A stretch of DNA of 64,000 nt from Rhizobiales bacterium GAS188 (GTDB taxonomy: Bacteria; Pseudomonadota; Alphaproteobacteria; Rhizobiales; Beijerinckiaceae). The stretch is from positions 2,356,001 to 2,420,000 of the forward strand of contig FNSS01000001.1 in the NCBI GenBank assembly GCA_900104855.1, written 5' to 3'. Each line of letters begins with the position of its first letter. Within the stretch, counting starts at the first letter, position 1. A program made the translations under genes and the position numbers. Positions 9,364 through 17,199 of this stretch are shown piece after piece. The notes under the pieces are model-generated. The model made no database searches. It had not been told where the DNA came from and saw nothing but the letters and a program-made list of their open reading frames with translations.

Positions 9364-9500
9364 TCCTTCTCCCGCTCTTTCGCGGGAGAAGGTGCCGAGG
9401 CGAAGCCGAGGCGGATGAGGGACGGTCGAGCGCTTCGCCGGCGCCCCTCATCCGCCCTCACTGCGTTCGGGCACCTTCTCCCGCGAAGAGCGGGAGAAGG
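9364..9500. repeat. Palindromic intergenic repeat, family A (copy 1)
   Basis: This is a compound inverted repeat. The outer arms are CCTTCTCCCGC and GCGGGAGAAGG, and each end is itself a small hairpin of CTTCTCCCGC with GCGGGAGAAG. The inner arms contain GGCGGATGAGGGAC and its complement. Related elements are at 25900, 27063 and 46583, always between genes. The structure recalls REP doublets (REPIN-like elements); no cognate transposase is in the window. Confidence 0.88.
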
Positions 9501-9534
9501 GAAGCGCGCCATTGGGTTACCAACTCCTTGCCTC

Positions 9535-9694
9535 ATCTGTCCGCATTGTAAATATTCAAATTGCGCATAGCTGCTAAAGTCATTGAACAGCCTAACCTAT
9601 GGTAACTCGATCAAATCTAATGCCTATAGGCAAATTCTCCCAGTAGAAAAACGTATATGCGATGTTGACCTCACCTTAGGGAAGGGGTCAACAA
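9535..9694 (+). promoter_or_regulatory. AT-rich leader of the cysteine proteinase gene
   Basis: This 160-bp stretch is visibly richer in A and T than the surrounding DNA. It contains the perfect palindrome TGCCTATAGGCA at 9621-9632. A 7-bp inverted repeat, GTTGACC (9664-9670) and GGTCAAC (9686-9692), has its right arm next to the start codon and touching the purine-rich ribosome-binding stretch GGGAAGGGG (9679-9687). Folding would partly hide the ribosome-binding site. No clear -35/-10 pair was chosen. Confidence 0.45.
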
Positions 9695-10399
9695 ATGAAA
9701 ACGGGGATAGCCAAGCTGCTGATTGCCGGACTGATCGGCTATTCGGCAACCACCATGGCGATGAAGGCCACAGCCTCGCCGTCGCAGTTACGGCCTTCGG
9801 CGGCTCGCCAGGCCACTCGCCAAGTCAATTGGGAGCCGGTCGGCGCGCAGACGCGCCGGCCCATCGGCTGGCATAATCTATGTCTGGTACAGTCCGTGGA
9901 ATGCCAGGCTGGGGCGCAACGACCGGTGAATGTCGAGCTGACGCCCGAGATGCGCCGCCTCCTGACGTCTGTGACCACGCTCGCCAATCGCGTCATCGTG
10001 GCTCAGACCGATGACGAGCATTACCATCTCGACCGCAAGACGCTGATCGACTGGTGGACCTATCCGGATGACGGCGCCGGCGATTGCAGCGACTATATGC
10101 TGTTGAAGCGCAAGATGTTGATCGAGGCCGGCTGGCCGCGCTCGGCGGCGCTGGCGACCGTGGTGATCGACCGCAACGGCGAAGGCCACGCCGTGCTCAC
10201 CGTGACCACCGATCAGGGCGACTACATCCTCGACAACCTCACCGACAAGCTGCTGCGCTGGGACCAGACGGGCTACGCCTATGTCAAGCGGCAGTCGCAG
10301 GAGGACGAGAATCTCTGGGTGGCGATCACCGATGGCGGCGATGCGGGCGCCGTCTCCTCGACGAGCTCGCTGCCGACCGTGAAGGTCAGCAGCCGTTGA
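9695..10399 (+). CDS. Transglutaminase-like cysteine proteinase (BTLCP family)
   Basis: This 234-residue exported protein has an N-terminal hydrophobic signal. It matches the bacterial transglutaminase-like cysteine proteinase family: the catalytic Cys is in GAGDCSDYMLLKR, the His in GEGHAVLTV and the Asp in DYILDNLTDK. In other proteobacteria a BTLCP member (LapG) cleaves surface adhesins under cyclic-di-GMP control, but no LapD-like partner is visible here, so the substrate is unknown. The 3' end overlaps the convergent small gene by 14 bp. Confidence 0.85.
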   Translation: MKTGIAKLLIAGLIGYSATTMAMKATASPSQLRPSAARQATRQVNWEPVGAQTRRPIGWHNLCLVQSVECQAGAQRPVNVELTPEMRRLLTSVTTLANRVIVAQTDDEHYHLDRKTLIDWWTYPDDGAGDCSDYMLLKRKMLIEAGWPRSAALATVVIDRNGEGHAVLTVTTDQGDYILDNLTDKLLRWDQTGYAYVKRQSQEDENLWVAITDGGDAGAVSSTSSLPTVKVSSR

Positions 10400-10706
10400 G
10401 GCTCCAATAGCGCGCCAGGAGATCGCGATCGTCACTCTCCAGCACTGCGAGGCCGCCCGGCACCATGACGAAGAATTTCTGGTAGCGGGTGGCAGCCTTC
10501 GGGCCGACCTCGCCGCACGCCACATAGCCCGCCATGCGCTTATCGGGCTTGATCACCAGGCCCTTGAGCTGCGGACGGGCGTTGTCGGCGAAGCGGCGGG
10601 CGAGCGTCGAGACGACGGCCGCACGAACATCGCCGCTGGCGGGCGAAGGCTCGCCGGGGGCTGCCGCGAGAAGCGTGAGCGGCAGGGCAAGGAACTTGAC
10701 GAACAT
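10386..10706 (-). CDS. Small secreted hypothetical protein
   Basis: This 106-residue protein has a short Lys-containing n-region, a hydrophobic core (FLALPLTLLAAA) and a probable cleavage site near residue 16-20. The mature part holds two cysteines and a GYVACGEVG motif, followed by FFV and a tail with a second Cys at the C terminus. The two cysteines could form a disulfide. I do not recognise a named domain. It overlaps the proteinase gene tail to tail by 14 bp. Confidence 0.65.
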   Translation of the reverse strand: MFVKFLALPLTLLAAAPGEPSPASGDVRAAVVSTLARRFADNARPQLKGLVIKPDKRMAGYVACGEVGPKAATRYQKFFVMVPGGLAVLESDDRDLLARYWSLNGC

Positions 10707-10817
10707 CGTGGCGGCTCCGGGGAGGCGAACGGCCCATTCTCGCGCAACAGCGCTACGGAATGGTGAACGCCTCCTTTCGCGGTCTCTCCGAGAGCTGCCT
10801 GGCCCGAGGAGCAGCCT

Positions 10818-12107
10818 TCAGGCGAGGGCCTGCTCGAGATCGGCGATCAGGTCCGGCGCATCCTCGATGCCGATCGACAGCCGCAAGGTGGCATCGGTGA
10901 TGCCAAAGGAGCGCCGCTCTTCGGCGTTCAAGGAACGATGCGTGGTGCTCGCCGGATGCGCGATCAGCGAGCGCGTCTCGCCGATATTGACGAGATGCGA
11001 GAAGAGATTGACGCGGGTCAGCGCCCGCTTCGCCATCTCGGCGGTCTTCAAGGTGATCATGAAGATGGAACCTAGCCCGTCCGGACAGTAACGCCGCGCC
11101 AGGTTGTGATTGGGATGGCTCGGCACGCCCGGATAGCTGACGCTGGCCACGGCCTCATGGCCCGCGAGGAAATTCGCGACCGCCTCGGCATTGGCGCAGT
11201 GCCGGCGCATCCGCAACGGCAGGGTCTCGATACCGGTCAGGATCAGGAAGGCGGTCGTCGCCTGCATGCCGGGTCCGAGCTCGCGCAAGCCGAGCAAGCG
11301 GCAGGCGGTGGCGAAGGCGTTCTCGGGCTGGCGCTCGGCCGGCACGAAATTCTCGTAATCCTCCCAGGGCTCGGAGACGAGCGGGAAGCGGCTGTCGCCC
11401 TTCCATTGGAAGGTTCCGGCATCGACGATGATGCCGCCGATCGCCGTGCCGTTCCCGACCAGGAATTTCGAGGCCGAATGGATCACGATATCGGCGCCGT
11501 GCTCGATCGGACGCAGCAGCGCCGGCGAAGCGAGCGTCGAATCGACGATGAAGGGCAGCTTATGTGCCTTCGCCACCTCGGCGATGCCGTCGAGATCGAT
11601 CACCTCGCCGGTCGGGTTGACGATGCCTTCGACGATGATCGCTTTGGTGCGTTCGGTGATCGCGGCCGTGATGCTCTCGGTCGTCGGATCCGCGAAGGCG
11701 CATTTGATCTTGAGGCGTTTGTCGAGCCGCTTCATCAGGCCGAGCGAGCCGCCGAACACCTGGCGCGAGCCGACATATTCATCACCCGAAGCGCACAGCG
11801 CCAAGAGCGCCACCAGCCAGGCGGCCTGCCCCGAGGCGACCGCGACTGCGGCAGTTCCACCTTCCAGCCCCGCGACCCGCCGCTCGAGCGCGGCGACGGT
11901 CGGGTTCGAGCCGCGCGAATAGGAGAAGCCCGGCCGCCGCATCGCGAAGATGTCGGCGCCATGCTCCAGGTCGTCGAAGACGAAGCCGTTCGTCTGGAAG
12001 ATCGGAACGGCGCGGGCGCCGGTCGGCCGATGCGGCTCGGTGCCGGCGTGGACGGCTCGCGTCGCGAGCGCAAGCGGCGCAACTGCGTGTGGCGATGCTG
12101 TGGCCAT
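10818..12107 (-). CDS. O-acetylhomoserine sulfhydrylase-like PLP enzyme (Cys/Met metabolism family)
   Basis: This 429-residue enzyme is of the trans-sulfuration PLP family, replacing the acyl group of O-acyl-homoserine with a sulfur nucleophile. Motifs seen are YSRGSNPTVAALERRVAGLE, the cofactor-lysine segment HSASKFLVGNG and the conserved C-terminal SIGIEDAPDLIADLEQAL. I chose the ATG at 12107 because AGAGG lies 8 bp upstream; an in-frame ATG at 12155 would add 16 atypical residues. It is divergent from the sulfite reductase operon, which fits joint control of sulfur assimilation. MetY is most likely; MetZ cannot be excluded. Confidence 0.88.
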   Translation of the reverse strand: MATASPHAVAPLALATRAVHAGTEPHRPTGARAVPIFQTNGFVFDDLEHGADIFAMRRPGFSYSRGSNPTVAALERRVAGLEGGTAAVAVASGQAAWLVALLALCASGDEYVGSRQVFGGSLGLMKRLDKRLKIKCAFADPTTESITAAITERTKAIIVEGIVNPTGEVIDLDGIAEVAKAHKLPFIVDSTLASPALLRPIEHGADIVIHSASKFLVGNGTAIGGIIVDAGTFQWKGDSRFPLVSEPWEDYENFVPAERQPENAFATACRLLGLRELGPGMQATTAFLILTGIETLPLRMRRHCANAEAVANFLAGHEAVASVSYPGVPSHPNHNLARRYCPDGLGSIFMITLKTAEMAKRALTRVNLFSHLVNIGETRSLIAHPASTTHRSLNAEERRSFGITDATLRLSIGIEDAPDLIADLEQALA

Positions 12108-12304
12108 GGGCAAACCTCTGACTCGATCGGACGGCTTGAGAAAATTCATCTCCAAACCGGCGTGAAATTTGGGAATTCCACCTACCGGTCTCGAATTGAA
12201 TCTCGCCTCGCCGCAGCCTAATTATGAGTTCTCTTTATCGTCGGTATCGTTCCGTTATAACGAACGATGCGTCAGGCGGCAATGCCGATAGTTGAGGACC
12301 AGTG
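12108..12304. promoter_or_regulatory. Divergent sulfur-assimilation control region
   Basis: This 197-bp AT-enriched region lies between the PLP sulfhydrylase (minus) and DUF2849-cysI (plus). TTGAAT at 12196-12201 and TAATTA at 12219-12224 are spaced 17 bp and read toward cysI. Downstream is a perfect 10-bp palindrome CGTTATAACG (12253-12262), flanked by TCGTT and AACGA. The palindrome is a candidate operator just after the predicted transcription start. A SAM-II type riboswitch was looked for on the minus strand and not found. Confidence 0.5.
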
Positions 12305-12655
12305 ATGGCCGTCGCCAAGCGCCCGCCTCTGCCCGTGATCCTGGTGGCGAACGAGCTCGCCGAGGGCGATGTGGTGTTCCGCACCGCCTCCGGCTGGTCG
12401 CGCGACCACCGCGATGCGCTGATCGCCGGCAATGCCGAGGCGGCCGACGCGCTTGAGGCCGAAGGCCACGCCGAGATGGCGGCCAACAAGGTGATCGACG
12501 CCTATCTGGTGGATGTCGTGCTCGCCGAGAACGGGCCGCTGCCGCGCCATTACCGTGAGCGCCTGCGCACTTTGGGGCCGAGCGTCAGGACGGATCTGGG
12601 CAAGCAGGCCGAGACCGCGCACCAAGCCGAGAACGCGCTTCATGTATCGCTATGA
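12305..12655 (+). CDS. DUF2849 domain protein, sulfite reductase-associated
   Basis: This 116-residue soluble protein matches the small DUF2849 proteins found immediately upstream of alphaproteobacterial sulfite reductases. The start is ATG 12305 with GAGG 7 bp upstream; a GTG at 12302 is also in frame. Its function is not established; the context points to sulfite reduction. It overlaps cysI by 14 bp, so the two are likely translationally coupled. Confidence 0.8.
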   Translation: MAVAKRPPLPVILVANELAEGDVVFRTASGWSRDHRDALIAGNAEAADALEAEGHAEMAANKVIDAYLVDVVLAENGPLPRHYRERLRTLGPSVRTDLGKQAETAHQAENALHVSL

Positions 12656-14312
12656 CGAATTCGATGCGCGCTTCGTGCGCGAGCGCGTGGCCGAGTTCCG
12701 CTCGCAGGTGGAGCGTCGCCTCGACGGTTCGCTGACCGAAGACGAGTTCCGGCCGCTGCGCCTGCAGAACGGGCTCTATCTGCAGCTGCACGCCTATATG
12801 CTGCGCATCGCCGTTCCGTATGGCACGCTGTCGGCAAGGCAGATGCGCCAGCTCGCCGTGATCGCGGATCGCTACGACCGCGGCTATGGCCATTTCACCA
12901 CGCGCCAGAACCTCCAGTTCAACTGGCCCAAGCTCAAGGACGTGCCCGACATTCTCGGCCTGCTCGCCGATGTCGAGATGCATGCCATCCAGACCTCGGG
13001 CAATTGCATCCGCAACGTCACGGCCGATCATTTCGCGGGGGTTGCTGCCGACGAGGTCGAGGATCCGCGCCCGACCGCCGAGCTCATCCGGCAATGGTCG
13101 AGCCTGCATCCGGAATTCAGCTTCCTGCCGCGCAAGTTCAAGATCGCCGTGACCGGGGCCGAGCATGACCGCGCCGTCATCAAGGCCCATGACATCGGGC
13201 TGCGCATCCTGCGCCACCCGGAGAGCGGCGAGCTCGGCTATCAGGTGATCGTGGGCGGCGGCCTCGGGCGCACGCCGATGATCGGCAAGCTGGTGCGCGA
13301 CTTCCTGCCGAAGGATGATCTCCTCGCTTATCTCGAGGCGATCATGCGGGTCTATAATCTCGAAGGGCGCCGCGACAACAAATACAAGGCACGCGTCAAG
13401 ATCCTCGTCCACGAGATCGGCGCCGAAGAGTTCAGCCGCCGCGTCGAGCAGGAATTTGCCGGGCTCGACGGGCCGAGCATCAATGCCGATCCGGAAGAGG
13501 TGAAGCGGATCGCCGCCTATTTCGCTCCGCCGCCCTATCAGCAATTGCCGGACCGCTCGGCGAAGCTCGAGGCGGCGAGAGCGGCGCATGCCGAGTTCGC
13601 GCGCTTTTTCGAGACCAACGTGACCGCCCATCGAACCCAAGGCTATGCGGCGGTCACCATCTCGCTGAAGCCGATCGGGGGCGTGCCGGGCGACGCCACC
13701 TCCGAGCAGATGCGCATCGTCGCCGATCTCGCGGAGCGCTACAGCTTCGCCGAGATCCGCGTCTCCCATATCCAGAACCTCGTCCTGCCGCATGTGCGCA
13801 AGGACGATCTGTTCGCACTCTGGGAGGTGCTCGACGCAGCCGAGCTCGCGACCGCGAATTCCGGCCTCGTCACCGACATCATCGCCTGCCCGGGCCTCGA
13901 TTATTGCGCGCTCGCCACGGCCCGCTCCATCCCGATTGCCCAATCGATCTCACGGCGTTTCGCCGATAGCGGCCGGCAGCGCGAGATCGGCCCGCTCGGC
14001 ATCAAGATCTCCGGCTGCATCAATGCCTGCGGCCACCACCATGTCGGCCATATCGGCATTCTCGGCCTCGAGAAGAACGGCGCCGAATACTACCAGCTGA
14101 CGCTCGGCGGCGACGCCACCGAGCACGCAGCGCTCGGCGAGCGGCTCGGCCCCGGCCTCGCGGCCGAGCAGGTGCCGGACGCGGTCGAGAAGATCGTCGA
14201 CGTCTATCTGGCGAGCCGGGCGCCCGGCGAAGAGTTCATCGAGACCTATCGTCGTGTTGGCATCGCGCCGTTCCGTGATGCCTTCCAGGGAGAGTTGCAT
14301 GCCGCTGATTGA
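12642..14312 (+). CDS. cysI: Sulfite reductase hemoprotein (or nitrite/sulfite reductase)
   Basis: This 556-residue siroheme and [4Fe-4S] enzyme performs the six-electron reduction of sulfite to sulfide. Cluster ligands are visible as C416-x5-C422 and C459-x3-C463, in ACPGLDYCALATARS and GCINACGHHHVGHIG. The N-terminal half has the ferredoxin-like TTRQNLQFNW block. The ATG at 12642 fits the family start (MYRYDEFD) and overlaps DUF2849 by 14 bp; the longer frame from 12513 is spurious. No CysJ flavoprotein is present, so electrons may come from ferredoxin or another reductase. Confidence 0.93.
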   Translation: MYRYDEFDARFVRERVAEFRSQVERRLDGSLTEDEFRPLRLQNGLYLQLHAYMLRIAVPYGTLSARQMRQLAVIADRYDRGYGHFTTRQNLQFNWPKLKDVPDILGLLADVEMHAIQTSGNCIRNVTADHFAGVAADEVEDPRPTAELIRQWSSLHPEFSFLPRKFKIAVTGAEHDRAVIKAHDIGLRILRHPESGELGYQVIVGGGLGRTPMIGKLVRDFLPKDDLLAYLEAIMRVYNLEGRRDNKYKARVKILVHEIGAEEFSRRVEQEFAGLDGPSINADPEEVKRIAAYFAPPPYQQLPDRSAKLEAARAAHAEFARFFETNVTAHRTQGYAAVTISLKPIGGVPGDATSEQMRIVADLAERYSFAEIRVSHIQNLVLPHVRKDDLFALWEVLDAAELATANSGLVTDIIACPGLDYCALATARSIPIAQSISRRFADSGRQREIGPLGIKISGCINACGHHHVGHIGILGLEKNGAEYYQLTLGGDATEHAALGERLGPGLAAEQVPDAVEKIVDVYLASRAPGEEFIETYRRVGIAPFRDAFQGELHAAD

Positions 14313-14835
14313 CGCTTCGGGCCTGAAGGCGGACCACTTCACCAATGTGGTGGAGACGGCCCCGCTGCCGGCCGGCGACGTGATCTTGCCGCTCGCGAGG
14401 CTCTCCCAAGAGGGCGAGAGCGTGCTGGCGCGCGGCGACCGGCTCGGCGTGCATCTGCCGAACACCGCCAAGCTCGCCGACATCGCCGCCTTCCTCGACC
14501 GGCTGTCGATCGTCGCCATCGGCTTCCCCTCCTTCGCGGACGGGCGCGGCTTCAGCCTCGCCAAGCGGTTGCGCAATCAGGGTTTCCGGGGCGTTCTGCG
14601 CGCCGTGGGCCCGCTGATCGCCGATCAGATGCGCCATGCGCTCGGTTCCGGCTTCGACGAGGTCGAGGCGCCCGAGGCGCTGGTCCAGCGCCAGCCTGTC
14701 GCGCATTGGCTCGCGGGCCTCGCCACCATCACGCTGCGATATCAGCGCGACACAAGGCTCGGGGTGAGCATCCTCGACCAGCGCCGCGCGGCACGCGCCG
14801 GACATGACGAGAGGAGGGTTGCTCATGCGGCTTGA
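14299..14835 (+). CDS. DUF934 domain protein, sulfite reduction-associated
   Basis: This 178-residue protein matches DUF934 (COG3749), a family linked to sulfite reduction by gene neighbourhood. Typical segments are LPNTAKLADIAAFLDRLSIV, FPSFADGRGFSLAKRLR and a GFRGVLRAVG stretch. AGGGAGAG lies upstream of ATG 14299, and the gene overlaps cysI by 14 bp. Its biochemical role is unproven. The position between cysI and cysG supports a part in the sulfite pathway. Confidence 0.87.
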   Translation: MPLIDASGLKADHFTNVVETAPLPAGDVILPLARLSQEGESVLARGDRLGVHLPNTAKLADIAAFLDRLSIVAIGFPSFADGRGFSLAKRLRNQGFRGVLRAVGPLIADQMRHALGSGFDEVEAPEALVQRQPVAHWLAGLATITLRYQRDTRLGVSILDQRRAARAGHDERRVAHAA

Positions 14836-15064
14836 TCAGGCATCGGCCGGCGCCTTGTCGTTTCGGCAACCGCACCAGTCCAAGGCGCGCCTCGATGCGG
14901 GCCGCCTGGCCAATCTCGCCTTCATGGCGATCGTGCTCGCCATCGCGGGCTTGTGGCTGGCATTTCCGCCGGCCCAATTGACCAATTCCGGCGCGCCTCA
15001 GACGACGTTGGCTCAAGACTTGCTTGCTAAACAAGACTTGCCTGCCAAGACCTTGCCGCGCTGA
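14825..15064 (+). CDS. Small membrane protein in the cysI-cysG operon
   Basis: This 79-residue protein starts at ATG 14825 with GAGGAGGG upstream and overlaps the DUF934 gene by 11 bp. It has a polar N terminus, one predicted membrane helix (about residues 31-48, LANLAFMAIVLAIAGLWLAF) and a low-complexity C-terminal tail containing a duplicated AKQDL/AKTL-like segment. I recognise no domain. Its strong ribosome-binding site and overlap argue that it is a real operon member. Confidence 0.65.
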   Translation: MRLDQASAGALSFRQPHQSKARLDAGRLANLAFMAIVLAIAGLWLAFPPAQLTNSGAPQTTLAQDLLAKQDLPAKTLPR

Positions 15065-15099
15065 AGACGCGACATAGGATCTACGAGGCCAGAAGGTCC

Positions 15100-16626
15100 A
15101 TGAAAGCCGCCCATCCGCCGCTGCAGCTCGTCGCCGGCAGGCCCGAAAGGGTGCCTGAGGTGAAGCCTGCGCGCCGCATCGATGCGCTCGCCACCCTGCC
15201 GGTTTTCCTGAAGCTTGGGGGGCGGCGCGCCATCGTCGCAGGCGGCAGCGAAGCCGCGCTCTGGAAAGCCGAGCTGCTGGCCGCCGCCGGCGCCCATGTC
15301 GAGGTGTTCGCAGGCGAGAAGAGTGAGATCTTCCAGGCGCTTGTGGACGATCCGCCGGCCGGGACCGTGAAGTTGCTCGCCCGCGACTGGCGGGACGGCG
15401 ATCTCGCAGGCGCAGCGCTCGCCATCGCCGATGTCGAGGCCGAGGCGGAGGCAGCGCAATTCGCGGCCGCCGCTCGCAAGGCCGGCGTGCCCTTCAACAT
15501 CGTCGACAAGCCCGATTTCTGCGACATCCAGTTCGGCGCCATCGTCAATCGCTCCCCGCTCATCGTGTCGATCTCGACGGATGGGGCCGCCCCGGTCTTC
15601 GGTCAGGCGATCCGCGCCAAGATCGAGGGCTTGCTGCCGGAGGGGTTCAGGCATTGGGCGGAGGCGGCGCGCGACTGGCGCCCCGATCTGCGCAAGCTCG
15701 GCCTCGGCTTTGCCCGCAGGCGGCGCTTCTGGGAGCGGTTCTCCGAGCGCGCCCTCGCCGAGCCCGGGCGCCAGCCGGAAGCTGCGCTGCGCGACAAGCT
15801 CATCAAGGATGCGGCGGATCTGCTCGGCGCTGGCGCCGAGAAGGGCCGCGTGACGCTGGTCGGCGCCGGGCCCGGCGATCCGGATCTCCTGACGCTCAAG
15901 GCCGTCAGGGCGCTGCAATCGGCCGAAATCATCCTCTATGACGACCTCGTCGCCCCGCAAGTGCTCGATTTTGCACGCCGCGAAGCCAAGCGCATCCTGG
16001 TGGGCAAGACCGGCCATGGGCCGGCCTGCAAGCAGGAGGAGATCAACGCCCTCATGCTGCGCCTCGCCGGCCAGGGAAAACATGTGGTGCGGCTGAAGAG
16101 CGGCGATCCCGGCATTTTCGGGCGGGCCAGCGAAGAGATCGAGGCTTGCCGCCAGGCGGGCATCGAGGTCAGCATTGTGCCGGGCATCACGGCGGCGCAA
16201 GGAGCGGCAGCCTCCCTCGGTATTTCATTGACACAAAGGCAACACTCGCGCAGATTGCAGTTCGTGACGGGGCACGCGAAGGATGGAAAGCTGCCGGCAG
16301 ATCTCGATTGGAGGGCAATCGCCGATCCCTCGGCCACGACAGCCCTCTACATGCCCAAGCGCACGCTCGCGGAATTCCGCGACCGGGCTATTGAGGCGGG
16401 GCTCTTGCCACACACGCCGGCGGCTGCCATATCGAGTGCAACGCGTCATGACGAACGCAGGATATTTGCGACGATTTCCGGGCTGCCCGAACTCGTAGCG
16501 CGTTTCGATCCTGATGGGCCTCTGCTCATTCTCATCGGACGCGGTTTGGAAACCGAGGCGGCTTCGGAGCCGGGACGAGCGGCCGATGCCCCCCAACGGC
16601 CGTTCGCGGCCGGGAGCGGGACCTGA
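15100..16626 (+). CDS. cysG: Siroheme synthase (bifunctional CysG)
   Basis: This 508-residue enzyme makes siroheme for CysI. Residues 20-230 form the precorrin-2 dehydrogenase/ferrochelatase half, with the nucleotide-binding GGRRAIVAGGSEAALWKAELL and FNIVDKPDFCDIQFGAIV. From about residue 245 the uroporphyrinogen-III C-methyltransferase half begins, with VTLVGAGPGDPDLLTLKAV, LVGKTGHG, VVRLKSGDPGIFGRASEE and PGITAAQGAAASLGISLT. The last 35 bp of coding sequence form the left part of a strong terminator hairpin. Confidence 0.94.
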   Translation: MKAAHPPLQLVAGRPERVPEVKPARRIDALATLPVFLKLGGRRAIVAGGSEAALWKAELLAAAGAHVEVFAGEKSEIFQALVDDPPAGTVKLLARDWRDGDLAGAALAIADVEAEAEAAQFAAAARKAGVPFNIVDKPDFCDIQFGAIVNRSPLIVSISTDGAAPVFGQAIRAKIEGLLPEGFRHWAEAARDWRPDLRKLGLGFARRRRFWERFSERALAEPGRQPEAALRDKLIKDAADLLGAGAEKGRVTLVGAGPGDPDLLTLKAVRALQSAEIILYDDLVAPQVLDFARREAKRILVGKTGHGPACKQEEINALMLRLAGQGKHVVRLKSGDPGIFGRASEEIEACRQAGIEVSIVPGITAAQGAAASLGISLTQRQHSRRLQFVTGHAKDGKLPADLDWRAIADPSATTALYMPKRTLAEFRDRAIEAGLLPHTPAAAISSATRHDERRIFATISGLPELVARFDPDGPLLILIGRGLETEAASEPGRAADAPQRPFAAGSGT

Positions 16627-16642
16627 AAGGGTCCTGCTCCCG
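16611..16642 (+). terminator. Hairpin terminator overlapping the cysG stop codon
   Basis: A 13-bp stem with one mismatch pairs 16611-16623 with 16630-16642 around the loop TGAAAG, and the cysG stop codon TGA is the first part of this loop. A moderately T-rich stretch (CTTCATTTCT) follows about 10 bases later. The position at the end of the sulfite operon fits a transcription terminator. Confidence 0.7.
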
Positions 16643-16680
16643 CGCTGGCTCTTCATTTCTCCCCGCTCCCCACATTTCCC

Positions 16681-16710
16681 CGCTCATCATATCCCTGCTC
16701 ATCATATCCC
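16681..16710 (+). repeat. 15-bp tandem direct repeat before the Lrp gene
   Basis: Two adjacent 15-bp units, (C/T)GCTCATCATATCCC, end 2 bp before the start codon of the Lrp-family gene. The leader is pyrimidine-rich and has no Shine-Dalgarno sequence. The repeats could be binding sites for the regulator itself, but this is only inference from position. Confidence 0.55.
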
Positions 16711-16712
16711 CA

Positions 16713-17195
16713 ATGGACGCAACCGATCGCAAGATACTGACGCTGCTGCAGGCGGATTCCAGCCTGTCGATCGCGGAGCTGGCGGAGCGCGTCCATTTGT
16801 CGCAAACGCCCTGCTGGAAACGCGTCCAGAAGCTCGAGGCCAAGGGCATCATCACGCGGCGCGTGGCGCTCGTCTCGCCCGAGAAGATCGGGCTTGGCCT
16901 CACCGTCTTCGTCGCCATCGAGACCGCCGACCATTCGACCGAGTGGCTGTCGCGCTTCGCCGAGACCGTATCGGCGATGCCCGAGGTGATGGAGCTCTAT
17001 CGCATGGCGGGCGAGGTCGATTACCAGCTGCGCGTGGTAGTCGCCGACATGGCCGCCTATGACCTGTTCTACAAGCGGCTGATCGGCACCATGCCGTTGA
17101 AGAACGTCACCTCGCGCTTCGCCATGGAGCGCATCAAGCAGACGACGGCACTGCCGGTTCCAGGCGCCCCGCCGATCGCGCTCACCAAGCCGTAG
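16713..17195 (+). CDS. Lrp/AsnC family transcriptional regulator
   Basis: This 160-residue protein has an N-terminal helix-turn-helix (ILTLLQADSSLSIAELAERVHLSQTPCWKRVQKLEAKGII) followed by the RAM ligand-binding domain from about residue 65, with MPEVMELYRMAGEVDYQLRVV as the typical core. Such proteins sense amino acids and often control a neighbouring transporter or enzyme. Neighbours are the cysG operon upstream and a glycosyltransferase-like gene 4 bp away tail to tail, so the target is not evident. Confidence 0.92.
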   Translation: MDATDRKILTLLQADSSLSIAELAERVHLSQTPCWKRVQKLEAKGIITRRVALVSPEKIGLGLTVFVAIETADHSTEWLSRFAETVSAMPEVMELYRMAGEVDYQLRVVVADMAAYDLFYKRLIGTMPLKNVTSRFAMERIKQTTALPVPGAPPIALTKP

Positions 17196-17199
17196 TCGA

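Noticed and set aside
9583-9876. 97-codon frame across the AT-rich leader
   Set aside because: It overlaps the cysteine proteinase gene in another frame and covers its promoter region; composition does not look coding.
12108-12180. Possible SAM-II riboswitch upstream of the PLP sulfhydrylase
   Set aside because: The minus-strand leader does not contain the conserved SAM-II core segments, so no riboswitch is called.
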